Positions 1-13,022 of a stretch of DNA of 64,000 nucleotides are shown piece by piece. A program made the translations under genes and the position numbers. Within the stretch, counting starts at the first letter, position 1. Every line of letters begins with the position of its first letter. Origin of the DNA: Rhizophagus irregularis (Eukaryota > Glomeromycota > Glomeromycetes > Glomerales > Glomeraceae); assembly GCF_026210795.1 (NCBI RefSeq), contig NC_089438.1:2749501-2813500 (forward strand). The letters are read 5' to 3'. Under the pieces are notes generated by a model. It searched no databases. It was not told the DNA's origin and was given only the letters and a program-made list of their open reading frames with translations.

Positions 1-1511
1 AGTTTAAAATCAGTATATTAAATTAAAGGGATTTAATTTTTCGACACTTTATTGTTAAATTCCATGTAAATTCCACGTAAATTCGTGTGAAATATTTTCC
101 TTATATATCTGGTAAAACCGTTTCAATAATTCTACTATATTACTATATTATCAAATATTACTACAATTATACTATTTCGAAATATGTCGTATTCTGGTGT
201 CGTGCGTAAATGATAAATATGAAGTGCTTAATCGACCAATTTCAATAAAATTTAAACTACTGATTTTGCAATAAGTTAAGTTAGGTTATTCAAATTAGGT
301 ATTTTCATAACGGTCTTTTTGATATCAATTCAGGAAAGAAAATTCCTTTTTTCCAAAAATTCTAAAAGAAAGTTGTTAAAATTCTACCAAGTTCACCGCA
401 ACGACGCAACGTATAATCAGCGGTCACATGACCATTCTTATGATGACGACTGCTTACAAATTACGGGGTCACAGAAAGGAAGAAATCCTATTGGCCTTCT
501 TAATTCATTTTTTCTTTATTCTATTTCCCAATATATACAGTATGTACTATATTTACTTAATATTATCAATAAATCTTTCATTAATTTACGTTATTTACGT
601 TGGAAATTCTAATTAGAAATACATAAAATTTATAAAATTTAAAAAATATTAATTTTCGATTGTACTAAACATATTAAAAATTTAAAAATAAACTGGCTTT
701 TATTTTTATATTTATATAAATTTCACAAAAAATTTAAAAATTTTTTTTTTACATTAAGATCATGTGATTTCATATTAAAATTTTTTTTCAATTTTCGAAA
801 AAATTGATGTTGTGCGGGTTACGAATAATAATTTTATTATATGTCATCAGTTTTATTAACATAGTTTTAATTACGGTAATTTTTTTTTTTTAAAAAAAAA
901 TATTATGGATAATTTTTTACTAAATAAAAATAATAATAATAATAATAATTATTTGTTTAGGAATATCATCCGAAAAATTTTTGTGGCGTTACTGTTGAAA
1001 TCCGAACGATTTCCTAAAAAAAAAGGATAATTTCTATATAAATATTTTAACTTTTAGATAAGATTATTTAAGAAATACGAAAAACAATTTTCTTAAAAAA
1101 TGTCAGTTTTTATCTACATATCATCATTACACGAAAAAAATTTTTTTATAAAATTAAAAGCATGCAAACTTATTTATTTTTTTACTTTATTCAAATCACT
1201 AAATTTGGTGACGCCCACAGAAAAATTTTTAGCCCTCATTCTGCGCATCGTAACTTTAAACAAAAATCAATTTTAGAATCTTCCATCGAAACACGGATAA
1301 ATCGATTGGAAATTTCAATAATGCAGCATGACATTCAAAAGATTCTTAATTTGGGAATAAACCCGTTTAACCGGTTGATCAAACAATGAAATGTCACGTG
1401 AATTCGGAATTTTTGTCCGATTTTGCAGAAAAAATTTTTTTTTTTATTTATATTTGAACGAAGACTAAATTTTCTTTTTTTTTTCAAAAAAAAAACGGAG
1501 AAATTCTTACA
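1..1511. other. AT-rich stretch upstream of the kinase-Sel1 gene
   Basis: No convincing gene is seen. The open frames here (for example 319-616 and 1162-1389) have no recognisable domain and low-complexity composition. Homopolymer A/T tracts are common. A CACGTG hexamer at about 1396 and T-rich tracts just before the start codon at 1512 may belong to the promoter of the downstream gene; this is inference. Confidence 0.5.
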
Positions 1512-4500
1512 ATGTCAAATGATAATGACACGAATGATTATAGTGGTTGGTTAGATAAATATTACGATCGTTTCGATTATTCGGACTTTACAGTTTTAGA
1601 AAAAATTGATACCGGCTCTTCCGCACGAATTAAAATTGCTACATTAAAAGATATTAAGGATACTAAATTTGTTTTGAAATGTTTTAATTATGTTAATTAT
1701 GATAAAATAACTCTTGAAAAAGTTGTTAATGAGGTAAAGTATGTATTAAAAGTATCTGGTATTATGGAACCAATTAATAAAATCATTTAATTTATATAAA
1801 CATATATTTTTACAGATACGATTGCTAAGAGAAGTTAACTATCATCCTAATATTATAAGATTATATGGTATCACAAAAGGTAAGAATTTAACGATAAAAT
1901 ACATAATTGAATCCAACTTATAATATGTTTATATATATTATTTATCTTGTTTCAGATCCAATATTAGGAAATTGTTCATTAGTACTGGAATATGCTGACG
2001 GTGGTACATTGCAAAATTATTTACAAAATCATATTAAAGAACTTAAATGGGATGATAGATTTGACTTAGCGTTTCAGATAGCAAGTGCTATATCTTGCTT
2101 ACATAATCACGATATTATTCATTGTGATTTGGTAATTATAAATTATTTAATATATTTTTTTTTCATAACTTTAAGAATAAATGAATTAATCAAATTTTAT
2201 ATGTAATTTTAAAAGCACTCAGCAAATATACTTGTGCATCAGAACAAAATTAAGTTGGCGGATTTTGGTCAATCAAAAAAAATTGTCGAAGCATCAAGTA
2301 GTAGTACATCAAGTGTATATGGTATAGTACCTTATGTAGATCCGAAAAGTTTTGACGATAAAAATTACAGACTAAATAAAAAATCTGATGTGTATAGTAT
2401 TGGGATTATTATGTGGCAAATTTCAAGCGGACGACAACCATTCCATACTGAAGAATATGACGCGGGCTTAATGTTTCAAATAAAAGGAGGAAAAAGGGAA
2501 GAAATCATTGAAGGAACACCTACTGTTTATAGTGATTTATGTGAACGTAAGTTATATTTTATAGTAATATTTACTGAATAATTTTTTCGTCTTAAAATAT
2601 ATAGAGTACTAAATTATTATTATTAATTAGGTTGTTGGAAATATGAACCAGATGAACGACCGGATATACAAAATGTTGTTTCAATACTTCAAGATATCGC
2701 TTTTAAAAGTGAAACTCAAACGCAAGTCGATAACGTTGAATTAGCTTATGAAGAGAATGTATTAACAATGAACAACCCTAGTGAAAATTATTTAACCTTA
2801 GATAATTATCTATATATAGATGATATAGATGATGAAGTGCTAAATATGATGAGTTTTAAAAACATTACTGCTTCTATAAGTAATTCATCAAGAGTTTCAT
2901 ATCAAGAATCAACAAATCTATTGGATTCTGTAACCGTTGATAGATTAATTGAAATTATAATAGAAAAACATAATGAAGGACATGTTATTGATGATAAAAT
3001 TCAACAAATTATTCACAAACAAATATTTCAATTAAATCAAAATGCAGAAAATTTCGTTGATTGGCTTATGGATAATCAAAACGAAGCAAAATATATTTGG
3101 CTTTTAGGATTATTTTATTATTATAATATTTTAAATGTTGTTACAGAAGACGATGAATTTAAAGCATTTAAATTATTTTTAAAAGCATCAAAAAGTAACT
3201 TTCCAATAGCTCAAGTTTATCTCGCTAATTGTTATATTGAAGGATATGGAACGAAGAAGAATGAATATTTCGCGTTTGAATGTTATAAAAGATCCGTGGA
3301 AAATAAAGAAAATAAAAATTTTATTGGTCAATTTTATTTAAAATACTGTGTTGGAATTAGAAATAACGAGAAATCAACTCATTTGAATAAAGAATCAGCA
3401 AAAAAAGGGAGAACAAGAAATATTTTCGGGAAGAAAGAAGTTAAGGTCTTTAAGGCATTATTAACCAGAAAATTTAATCAACATTGTACATTTTATGTTG
3501 GACAAATATTAATAAGAATAAGTTCTAGAAAAAGTGCAATTTTTTACCTCGAAAAAGCTGCGAGAAGTGGAAATAAAATTGCACAACATAATGTAGGTTG
3601 TTGTTATAGAGATGGCATAGGTGGCGCAGAAAAAGACGAAAAACGAGCCTTTGAATTCTTTGAAAAATCAGCCGGACAAGGTTATATAAATGGAATATTT
3701 CGACTTGCTCATTGTTATAATGAGGGAGTTGGAACTAAAGTTGATAAAGCAATAGCTTTTATGTTATATAAAATTGCTGCTAAAAAAGGAAGTATTGAAG
3801 CACAAAATAATCTTGGACATTTATATGAAATAGGTGAAGGAACCAAAAAGTGTCTAAAAAATGCAATTCACTGGTATGAAAAAGCAGCAGATAATGGAAA
3901 TGTGATAGCGCAATACAACTTAGGTATATGTTATGAACAAGGAAGAGGTGTTGAAAAAGATGAAGTTAAAGCTTTTGAATATTATAAGAAATCAGCTGAA
4001 CAGAAATATATAGATGGAAAATATCAACTTGCTAATTGCTATTATAGAGGAATTGGTACTGATATTAGCGAAGAAAAGGCGTTTAAATTGTATAAAGACG
4101 CGGCCGAGGCAGGATACACATTAGCGCAAATTAAACTTGGAGCATTATATGAATTAGGTTATTGGACTGAAAAAGATTGTAGAATGGCTTTCTCTTGGTA
4201 TGAAAAAGCAAAAGAAAATGAAATAGCATTGTATAATTTAGGAAGATGTTACGAATACAAAATAGGTACTGAACAAGATGAATTTAAAGCTTTTGAGCAT
4301 TATAAGAAATCAGCTGATCTAGGAAATATAAATGGTATGTTTCGACTTGGAAATTGTTTTGATAAAGGAATTGGTACTGATATTAATAAGGAAGAGGCAT
4401 TTAAATTATTCGTTAATACTGCTGAAAAAGGAAATCCTGGAGCTCAAAATAATCTTGGATCTTTATATGAAAAAGGTGAAGGAACTAGTAAGAATTTAGA

Positions 4501-4621
4501 TAAAGCTTTTTATTGGTATAAAAGAGCACATGAAAATGGAAATAAAGAAGCATCATATAATTTGAACAGACTTCAACATAAAGCAATTGAAGACAGTTCA
4601 TATGATTTTCTTGAGATTTGA
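1512..4621 (+). CDS. Protein kinase (TKL-like) with C-terminal Sel1 repeats, five exons
   Basis: I join 1512-1733, 1816-1879, 1956-2131, 2216-2546 and 2631-4621, which gives a continuous 927-residue frame with GT-AG introns of 76-84 bases. The kinase domain covers about residues 26-285: lysine in VLKCF (about 56), HCDL at 151-154 with Asn158, and DFG at 170-172. The glycine-rich loop is degenerate and the usual Arg of HRD is Cys. APE is replaced by a PYVDPK-like segment. From about residue 437 to 910 there are roughly ten Sel1 repeats (about 36 residues each, with the A-x-x-x-L-G-x-x-Y-x-x-G-x-G-T pattern). Kinase-Sel1 fusions are an expanded family in Rhizophagus. Sel1 arrays are protein-interaction solenoids, so a scaffolded signalling kinase is likely; substrate and pathway are unknown. 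Catalytic Asp, Asn and Lys remain, so activity is possible. Confidence 0.88.
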
Positions 4622-5340
4622 CCACAAATTTATCCTTATAAACGAACATTTTTATTAGTTTATGTATTAAACGAATGTAATTTTTTTTAAAAAAATCTTT
4701 TTATCAAACTTTATATATTAAAATATAGTATTTATATTTTTATTAATATTTATTAATGTATTTCTTGTAAGATAAAATATAATAAATTCTCAATTTAATA
4801 TTATCAATTGAACTTTTATTTACATTCATGTCATTTTATTTGATAAAGAATGATTGTAATATGAAATTATGATGTTAAAGGGCACGGAATCTAACTTAAT
4901 TTTGCAAAATGTTTCAATTCAAGTTTTTATCATTCATAAATTTTATAAAGTTTATAACTAAATATGCACACATTCACGCAAAATTTACTGTACTGTTTTA
5001 TCCCCTACCGGCTTACCCTGATCCTTACCCCGATCTCTATCCTAATCTCACCCTTTACCCTAGTTTTTGTAGTAGTTGTAGGTAGAGAAGCGGTATAAAT
5101 TTATGCGTGGGTTGAAACAGTGACATAGGTTGGTGAACTAGTAGGTATTTGTGGTCCTGCGATAAGATCAGTTGGTTATAGTGCTACGCGCAATCTCTAG
5201 CATAGTGCATTTTTTAGGAAGTCCTTTGTGGTAGGATCATTGTATTTTATCATTAGTAATATTAAATGTGATTAACTTAGAATATGTATCGGATATTATT
5301 ATAATTACATCTGTTCGTTCATTAATTTTCATATGCATAT
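4622..5340. other. Intergenic, with a pyrimidine-rich patch and a tRNA-like A-box
   Basis: No gene is seen. Around 5000-5070 the plus strand carries a run of CCC-containing near-repeats (TACCCTGATCC, TACCCCGATC and similar). At about 5160-5200 a segment resembles the 5' half of a tRNA (an A-box-like AAGATCAGTTGGTTA), without a convincing B-box. It could be a decayed tRNA-derived SINE; confidence is low. Confidence 0.35.
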
Positions 5341-5530
5341 ATCAATCCAATAATATTATTAATGGTTGATTAAAACAAATAATAGTCTAATAGCGGCACT
5401 ACGAATTCCATTATGGTTATCGAACTTAAAAGTAAAACTTCCAGTTATTTAAGGGGGAAATAAAAAAAGGAAAAAGCATCAATGCTACTAGACCATTATT
5501 TGTATTAATCATCCAATAATATATAAATGT
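5341..5530. repeat. Short imperfect inverted repeat, MITE-like
   Basis: The segment at about 5347-5390 (core GATTAAAACAAATAATAGTC) recurs in reverse complement at about 5482-5525 with a few mismatches. The two arms are roughly 40 bases and enclose about 90 bases. No coding sequence is inside. This fits a small non-autonomous inverted-repeat element or a hairpin; target duplication is not clear. Confidence 0.45.
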
Positions 5531-5702
5531 GATAGAATTTCTATTATTATTATTATTTGAATTTTCATATAGCAAGAATTCAATTTACAGTTTCAAGCAT
5601 GAAAATTGTGAAATATACAAATTTATTTTGTTCCGACGGATGAAAATGAACATTATTTAATAAAAAGGAAAAATATATCTGATATAGCTTTAAATAAATA
5701 TT

Positions 5703-7228
5703 CCCTATAAAAAAATTGGATACGTTTTTTATAAAGTTTTTATACGATTTTTTTTCCTTAGAAATAACGTATCATAATAGGATACGGAAAAATGCACAAT
5801 TCCGTATCACTAAAAATATGGTTTGGATACGGAATTTGCACGGAATTCATATGGAATTTACATGATTTGATCACTGATTTTATCACGAAATTTATACGAT
5901 TTGGTCACTGAATTTACTATTTGTATTACAGTTTACTATAATTATATTTATATAAATCTAATTTTACTTTATTAAATTAAATAAAAAATAAAAAATAAAC
6001 AAAATACAAATACATTATGAAAATTCCCTCCTTATTAAGGCCACCTATTGAAACCAAAATTATCTATAAGTTCAGGTTCATTTGGAGTCAAACAACCTAA
6101 AAAAAACAAAAAAGAACGTCTAACTTAATTGGAAACAAAACCCCCCTTCATATAGTATCTGCAATCGTCCAAGTCACCAAAGGTCAGCATTCCTACAAAA
6201 AAAGAAAGAGAACTCCAGAATGTCTGACCTACATAAATGAAAAGAATTATGAAGCATCTGATGAAAAAAAAACCAAAACAACAAAATAAATCCAAAACTG
6301 ACCTACAAAAAAAGAAGACTCTGAAGCAACAAAACTGAAACAACCTACAAAAAGAAAAGAATCTGAACCCAACTTACAAAAAAAAAAAAAGAAAAGAATC
6401 TGAACCCAACTTACAAAAAAAAAAAAAGAAAATTTGAACTGACCTAAAAAAAGAAAAAAATCCTGAACAATCCTACAAAAAGGAAAGGACTCCCAAACTG
6501 ATCTACAAAAAAACTGAATCTTCTCACAAAAAAAAATCTGCTGGCCTATGAAATAAAAAAAGGGATAAATATAAATAAAAAAGAAAGGGGAATAAAGAAT
6601 AAATCAAAAAAAAAATATTTTTTTAAAAAGAGGGTAACGAAGTTAGAAGAGTTAAGAAAAATTTTTTTTTTAAAGGGAGGACGTCAAAGTTAGAAAAATA
6701 AAAAATTTTTTATAAAGAGGAAATAGAAATAGAAAGAAGAAAATTTTTAGAAGAGTGGGAATAAAAGAATAAAATCAAAAAAATTTTTTTTTTTTTAAGG
6801 GAGTAACGAAAAAAAATTTTTTTTTAAAGGAGAGTGATGAAAAAGAAAAATTTTTAAAGTGAGGTACGAAAAAAAAAATGTTTTTTTAAAAGGGGGTGAC
6901 GAAAAAAGAGAAGAAAAGGAAAGACAGAAAGGAAGATCGGAAGATCAAACTCATCAAAGTAAGGGTTTATATAAAAAAACAAAAAACGTATCATAACAAA
7001 ACAATAAACAATCACGTGATCTCGTAAAATTATTTTCTAAAAATATTAAGTTTAAAAATTCCGTATACATTCCGTATGATTAATTTTTTCCGTATACATT
7101 AGTTTTTTTAAAAAATGTTCAAAAATGAATTGCTTATTAAATATACGGAATTTGTATACGGAATCTATAGAAACGTACATAAAATGTATACAAAACGTAT
7201 CCTTTCCGTATACATATTTCTTATAGGG
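5703..7228. mobile_element. 1.5-kb non-autonomous element with CCCTATAA terminal inverted repeats and 3-base target duplication
   Basis: The left end starts CCCTATAAAAAAATTGGATAC at 5703 and the right end at 7228 is its imperfect inverse (ending TTATAGGG). ATT flanks both sides (5700-5702 and 7229-7231), a plausible 3-base target duplication. Subterminal motifs related to TCCGTATAC recur near both ends. No transposase frame is present. The centre is strongly strand-biased: the plus strand is purine-rich and made of degenerate tandem units. A 213-base element at 17092 has the same ends and also a 3-base duplication, which supports a family. Confidence 0.7.
6060..6960 (+). repeat. Purine-rich degenerate tandem repeats inside the CCCTATAA element
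   Basis: From about 6070 to 6540 the sequence repeats CCTACAAAAAAAGAA followed by a CTGAA-containing stretch at irregular 30-60-base intervals; one 46-base unit is nearly perfectly duplicated at 6346-6435. From about 6590 to 6915 a second motif family repeats (A-tract, T-tract, AAAGGGAG, then a GACGAAAA-like segment). The strand asymmetry is extreme. The small frame on the minus strand (6125-6343) is a low-complexity shadow. Confidence 0.6.
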
Positions 7229-8330
7229 ATTAATGAACTTGCAATAAAAACAACTTCATTACTCTATACCAATTTTGCCAATTTTGAATTTCAATTCGTA
7301 AACTCACATTAAGAAAGTTATATATCTGTATTTTTCTTATATTTGTAATTTGCTTATATCGCTTGTATAGTATAGTAATTATAAGTTTTGATTTAATAAT
7401 AATTGTGATTAAGAAATAGAAGTAAATATGAAGAACATATTCTTATAAAAAAAATTTTTTTCATTATATCAGATATAGCAATGAATTAAAATCAACAAAC
7501 TGGAAAATTTAATTTAGAAAACAATCAAACGTACAACAAGGACCCTTTATGACCCTTTATGGATAGGTTACAAGACTTATACGAGGCCTGTAACAGTCAA
7601 CATTTTCGCTTATACGTTACGCTTTAAATAGAATTTATATCATGCATACGTACAAAATATTCAATATTTATAATTCTATTAGTCCTTATATACAACCGAT
7701 CCTTAATGCCCTTTGTGTATCTGATCGTCATGTGCTTCTAATTTTTCATGGACTATTAAAATGAGGCAGCTTCTTGCAACACCCTAACATGATGAAGTTT
7801 TACGTTCTATTTAGCAGTTAGAGTTACAAAAGCTCAAGCTTAAACAATTTAATATTTTTGACATGTTGTATTGGTTAATTTTTATAATTAAACTTAACAA
7901 ATAATAATATTTTATAGAAACTCTTATTTTTTGTTGCAAAGATTTCTCACAGATTTCTCACATTAAAGAGTTTTGGTGCAATAAACTTACTAGGTCCAAA
8001 AAAACGAAGGGGCAACTAATACTGAAAAAATAGTTAACATCAGCCATGAGTACTTACAAACAATATTCTGTCCATCCTGGGAAATATTGCAAATGTCATT
8101 TAACATGATAAAAGATTTTCAGTCTTTATAGTATCTAATGCTTTTTCTCTTAGTACTCACCACTCACCTCTTATTTGGAGAATTACTCCAACTGCTATAT
8201 CAAAGGTTTCTAAAGAAATGAAATGATGAAAATGTTGAATTGACCTCTTTAAACTCTTGATAATCTTGAGTACTAGTTGATTTTTAGAGGCAGAAAAGTT
8301 ATTGGTTGAAAAGAATAAGAGTCTTTGAAA
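7229..8330. other. Intergenic, no gene seen
   Basis: The sequence is AT-rich with no sustained reading frame. A short duplicated GACCCTTTAT lies at about 7541-7560. Nothing else is supportable. Confidence 0.4.
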
Positions 8331-9710
8331 GAGGGTGTGTTTTTTATATTTTGCAAAGAAAGGATAACTCCTATGTTGGCTCTTGAGATTTGTGTTGGTT
8401 GGATACAAAGCTGAACAGTTTACCAAAGTTACTGGAGGTTACTTAAGAGATCCAAAATGTTTGGTATCCACTCCAATCTATCTATCCAGGTGCCCTATCT
8501 TTGTTGTTGGTAAAGATTTGTTAATTCTAAAGGAGAAAATAGCTATGTACTTTCTTTAGGAACTGACATCAAAACATTAGTTTATGTTGAACATCAACAC
8601 TAGCCTGATGCAGTATATAAATAAAGTCAGATGGTGTGCCACACATTTGATCAGCAGGTGATTTCAGCAGCATTATCAGAACAAAAGTACTAGATGAGGT
8701 TTCAATTCCATATAACTTCAATCAAGTAGGTTCAAATAACCAAAGGGTTGGAGATCTCGGTATCAAAGTGGAATATTTTAATAAAGCTGTTAACACCACT
8801 AAATAAAGGAAAATTTGTATACAATTTCTTTTGATTGCATTTTTTTTATTTTGTAAAGGAAGGGTAACTTTCAGAAAGTATTGGTTAAATATTAAGTTGA
8901 TCCACTATTGGCAGGTTACTTAGAAGAATTACCTGAATTTAACACACTTGATATCCACTCCAAACTCTCTTTTCAGGTGTCTTAACTTGTTATTGTAAAG
9001 ATCTGTTGGAAGATGCACTGCTAACAATTTCTTTCTCACACAGAAAAATATCTATTTATTACCAAACTATTTAAAGAAGAGCACATAACCACCAAATCAA
9101 GTATTAAGAATTTGATGACAGCATTAAATAATAGTATATCTAAAAAAATATAATAAAAGTTATATCAAAGTGGAGGAGTAATATTAAAGAACAACATATT
9201 AAACAATCTACATATTATCACAACTTCAGAACAGCTGATAGAGATTTCAAGCAGATATCAAAGAAGGATTGTGTTATTAGAGATCCTGGTTTTATTTATA
9301 AGTGAATTGGAAAGTTATTATTAGACAAGAGAGTTATCCATTATGATGCTGAGTTGCTGCAAGCTGCAAAAACTCACTGAATTTTATATTTGAGTGATGA
9401 TGAAAGTTATGAAGAATATTTGAAAAGAAAGAACAGTGAAATAGCACTTCTAAGCTCTGGTAAAGATACTTCTGTTGTTGACATTATATGACAAATTTTT
9501 GGGTATTTAGTTGATGATAAATTGCAATATAGGATTCTTTTAACATACAATTAACACTGCCTTCAAAGACCTAAAGATAAACCACGTACTTTTTAAATTA
9601 GATTAAAGAATCCAACCAGTTTTTCAATGTTATGCATTTATGCAGCGTTAGCTATATATAGATACCAAATGTTCTAGCCCAGAAGAAATACCATCATTAT
9701 TACTACAATC
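8330..9710 (+). pseudogene. Decayed, internally duplicated coding remnant of unknown (possibly transposon) origin
   Basis: The base composition is less AT-extreme than the flanks, and several plus-strand segments translate into protein-like stretches broken by stops and shifts, for example around 9235-9480. A segment at about 8340-8530 recurs diverged at about 8845-9010, offset roughly 490 bases. Both copies contain GGTTACTTA..., a TATCCACTCCAA motif and TTGTTGTTGGTAAAGATTTG-like sequence. I do not recognise the family. Duplicated, frame-broken sequence in a gene-poor interval fits a transposon fossil. Confidence 0.35.
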
Positions 9711-10471
9711 CAATTTTGATGATACTTCAATGGTATTACATTGTAAAATTGACTATTTATTATTTTAAAAGCACATACATCTTATTAGAAATTTTAAAGA
9801 AATTAAAAAGAGATTTTATGATCATGTATAAAAATTATCTACTGTTATTTAATATATACTATAATCATATTATTACAAATCCCAGATTGCAAAGTATATG
9901 AATGTAAATTATGTTACTTTAATTCACTGTAAAAGTTATGCAACAATTTAAAAGAATACTTTTAACTTAAACATTATCTAATTTTTAATAATGTCCAAGG
10001 TTTGAATAAAAATTTGGTTTCTTGTAAATTTGTGAATAAAGTAAATAAATAAATGATAATAATTATCTAATTAAATGCATACATTGTTAACTAGTTCTAT
10101 GAATTTATTAATTTGCTTAGACTTGGCATTTTAATAAAGGAAAATACTGATTCTATACTGAGAGATTTTAACAAAAGATTTTCTTTATTTTATTCTAAAA
10201 TGTATTAAAATTCATAAGTTGACAATATTAAAATATTAAAAAATTTTTGTTTCATATCTTATAATTAAATATTTAGAATAACTAACTTTTTTGCATTATG
10301 CTTTAAGAATCAGATTTTTTATATACCAAAGAATCTTTTTTTCATTAGAGGTTTTCAACTAAAAACTCATTCGATCATTTTTTAGACAATACTTTACTTT
10401 ATTATTTTAATCTTACTAATCCTAAATTAATATTTATTCTCAAATTTATAGCAAATAAAATGCATAAAAGC
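9711..10471. other. Intergenic, AT-rich, no gene seen
   Basis: A 61-codon frame at 9716-9901 is low-complexity and not supported. This stretch is the 3' flank of the minus-strand F-box gene that follows. Confidence 0.4.
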
Positions 10472-11962
10472 TTAATTATAATAATCTACTTCTTCTTTTT
10501 CTATATCTTTATAATCTTTAATCTCAAATTTAATAACACCTAAACTTTCATACTTTTTAATTAATTTTATATTTTCATTATCATCTTCAAAATCATTATT
10601 ATAATAATTCTCACTTTTAATAATTATTAAAGAAAGTAATTTTTTTGATACTCTACTTTTCCAGTTCATGAGAAATGATTCTAAATCTTTTGGATATATA
10701 TAATCAAAAAGCACGAAATTGCATATTTTTAATTCACAAAAATTATTCGGTGAATAATTTACAATGGTTTCTAATATTTCCTTTTTAGTTAAATATGGTC
10801 CACATTTAATTTAAATACTTTCTAAATATTGACAATTTTCGAGTATAGTTTTTAATATACTAATTCTTTCAGGACTTATAAAAAGACTTTTAAGATTTGG
10901 ACAAAACTTAGAAATAGATAAATTAAAAGTATCTCCATTTTGACATGAATAAAACTTTTTAAGATTTTTTCCATTATTTTCCAAAAATTTTATCATATAT
11001 TCAGAATCTGGATGTTGATCAGGAAATTTCAAAACTTTTAATTTGGGAAATTTAGTATTTTGCAATTGTTCAAAATCTATAAAATTCAATAATGAAAATA
11101 TAATTTCTTGTAAATTTGAGAATGATTTGACAAATGATAATAATGGTAAATAGTAATCATAATCATCATCATTAAAAAGGTGTAATTTTGTTATTGTATT
11201 AGAGTATTTTGTTAAAGTAGGTAAAAGATTTTCCCAAGATGAATTATTAAAAGCTATCAAGGTTAAACTTTTTAGATTATTCTGCATAATGATTAATTCT
11301 TTTAACTCATTTGAAACATCATGATTATAAAATTTTATAGAAATTGATTGTAAGTTGTGACATATTTGGGAAAGCTTATAAAAAAAATCAGGAGGAAGGT
11401 TTGTATTGCAATTTAATTCTGAAAGATTTATTAATCCAGAAAAATAATTGAAATTAATATTAGGTTTATATTTATTATTATTATGGATCAATTTTTTCAA
11501 AGTTTGATTTGAAATCATTTTGATTATTTCATTTATGACTATTTGTTTTCTACTATACTTTAATGGTTGTTTATTATTAGATAGTTTATGTTTAATGTTA
11601 TTATTAGGTGGTTTAAAGTCATTTAAAACTATTTTATGAATTTTATTAATTGAAAGAACTTTACAAAATTCAGGATAATTGAATAGTGGTGATTTTGAAG
11701 TAGGTGGTGAAATGAAAATTTTATTATTTTGTAAGATTTTTTTTGATTTACTAGGAAGACAAGCAAATAATGTACTAAGAATTGATGATTCCACTCTATT
11801 ATGATCAATAACTTTGTAGCTCCAAATATCTCTCCACAAAATTCTAACAGAAACATTACACCAATGATGATTAACTAACAAGCATGAATGTAAAGTATTT
11901 TTATCTTTCTTTAAATATTCAAAAATTTCATTTAAGCAATCATCTACAAGTTGATAAGCCAT
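10472..11962 (-). pseudogene. F-box protein gene with one in-frame stop (497-codon frame)
   Basis: Translation from 11962 starts MAYQLVDDCLNEIFEYL, a typical N-terminal F-box (about residues 3-45, with LVNHHWCNVSVRILWRD). A long region with LRR-like leucine/isoleucine/asparagine spacing follows. The frame meets TAA at 10811-10813 after the residues QYLESI, yet the same frame continues without a shift to 10472, including the family-like ETIVNYSPNNFCEL. The neighbouring relic at 12477-12680 reads through the equivalent point, so the stop is probably a point nonsense change. The stop-shortened product would be 383 residues and keeps the F-box. F-box proteins are substrate receptors of SCF ubiquitin ligases; this family is very large in Rhizophagus. 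It may still be expressed as a shorter protein. Confidence 0.75.
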
Positions 11963-12359
11963 TTTTTTTAAAAAAAAAAAATTTGGTAATTAAACTCAAT
12001 TTATGTAAAATTGAAATAAATATCTGTAATTATATATGTAATCATAACTAATACTGATGTCAATGTGATTAAATAATTATATATAATTGTTAAAATGACT
12101 AGGTCATTTGTCAGAAATGACCCAAATGACACATTATCAGTAATTTGGATCATTGGAATTAAATTTTTAGATTTTCATATCAGATTAAAATATGAAACTT
12201 TTATTTCATTTCATTGGAGGGTTCTTTTTTTTTTATTAAAAAATAGAATAATACTTTATTATGACAAAGCAGTAAACGTTATGTTATAATGTTAAGCTCT
12301 AATCCTAGTTTTCTTATTTCTTAATAGAAACAATTAATATATATAAAAGCTAATAATAA
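11963..12359. other. Spacer between F-box gene and F-box relic
   Basis: No gene is seen. A poly-A/T tract lies just 5' of the F-box start. A small imperfect palindrome (GTCATTTGTCAGAAATGAC) is at about 12102. Confidence 0.4.
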
Positions 12360-12769
12360 TGATATTCATCTAATTCTTCTTCTTTATCTATATCTCTAAA
12401 CGTTCATATTTTTTTTAATTATTTTCATAATTTTATATCCTAAATCATTATAATTATAATAAAGCACAATATTTAACTAAAAAATAAAGTATTTTTTTGA
12501 TGATCTGTTTTTCCATTCGAAGGCATGTCTAGTATTGAAATATAATGTATTTTTTAATTCGCAAAAATTATTTGAATAATTCACAATAGTTTCTAATACT
12601 TCCTTATCTAAGTAACTTTCTCCATATAAAATTTGAATAATTTCTAAGAAATGACAACTAATAAGTATAGTTTTTAACATATTTAATTCATCATCTTTAA
12701 AGTTTACAAAAAAAGATTTTAAGATTTGGAGAAAGCACTATTTAATATTTTTATTTTAATTGCAACTCA

Positions 12770-12880
<111 letters not shown>

Positions 12881-13022
12881 TTAAACTTAAAGCAATATTA
12901 CATATATACATATAGAGATTTTTTAAAAATTTAATAATGTACTCAGGTTTTGGACATTGAAAAGAAAATTTTAAAGTTTGTAATAAAGATAATTAATATA
13001 CTGTAAATATTTAGAAATCTTC

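Noticed and set aside
319-616. Two overlapping small open frames upstream of the kinase-Sel1 gene
   Set aside because: Low-complexity hydrophobic or charged translations, no domain, no splice context; expected by chance in AT-rich DNA.
5000-5070. Interstitial telomere-like CCCTA/CCCTG words
   Set aside because: The units are irregular (TACCCTGATCC, TACCCCGATC) and do not form a TTAGGG array.
5160-5230. tRNA or SINE head
   Set aside because: An A-box-like stretch is present, but no convincing B-box, acceptor-stem pairing or 3' tail; not called as an RNA gene.
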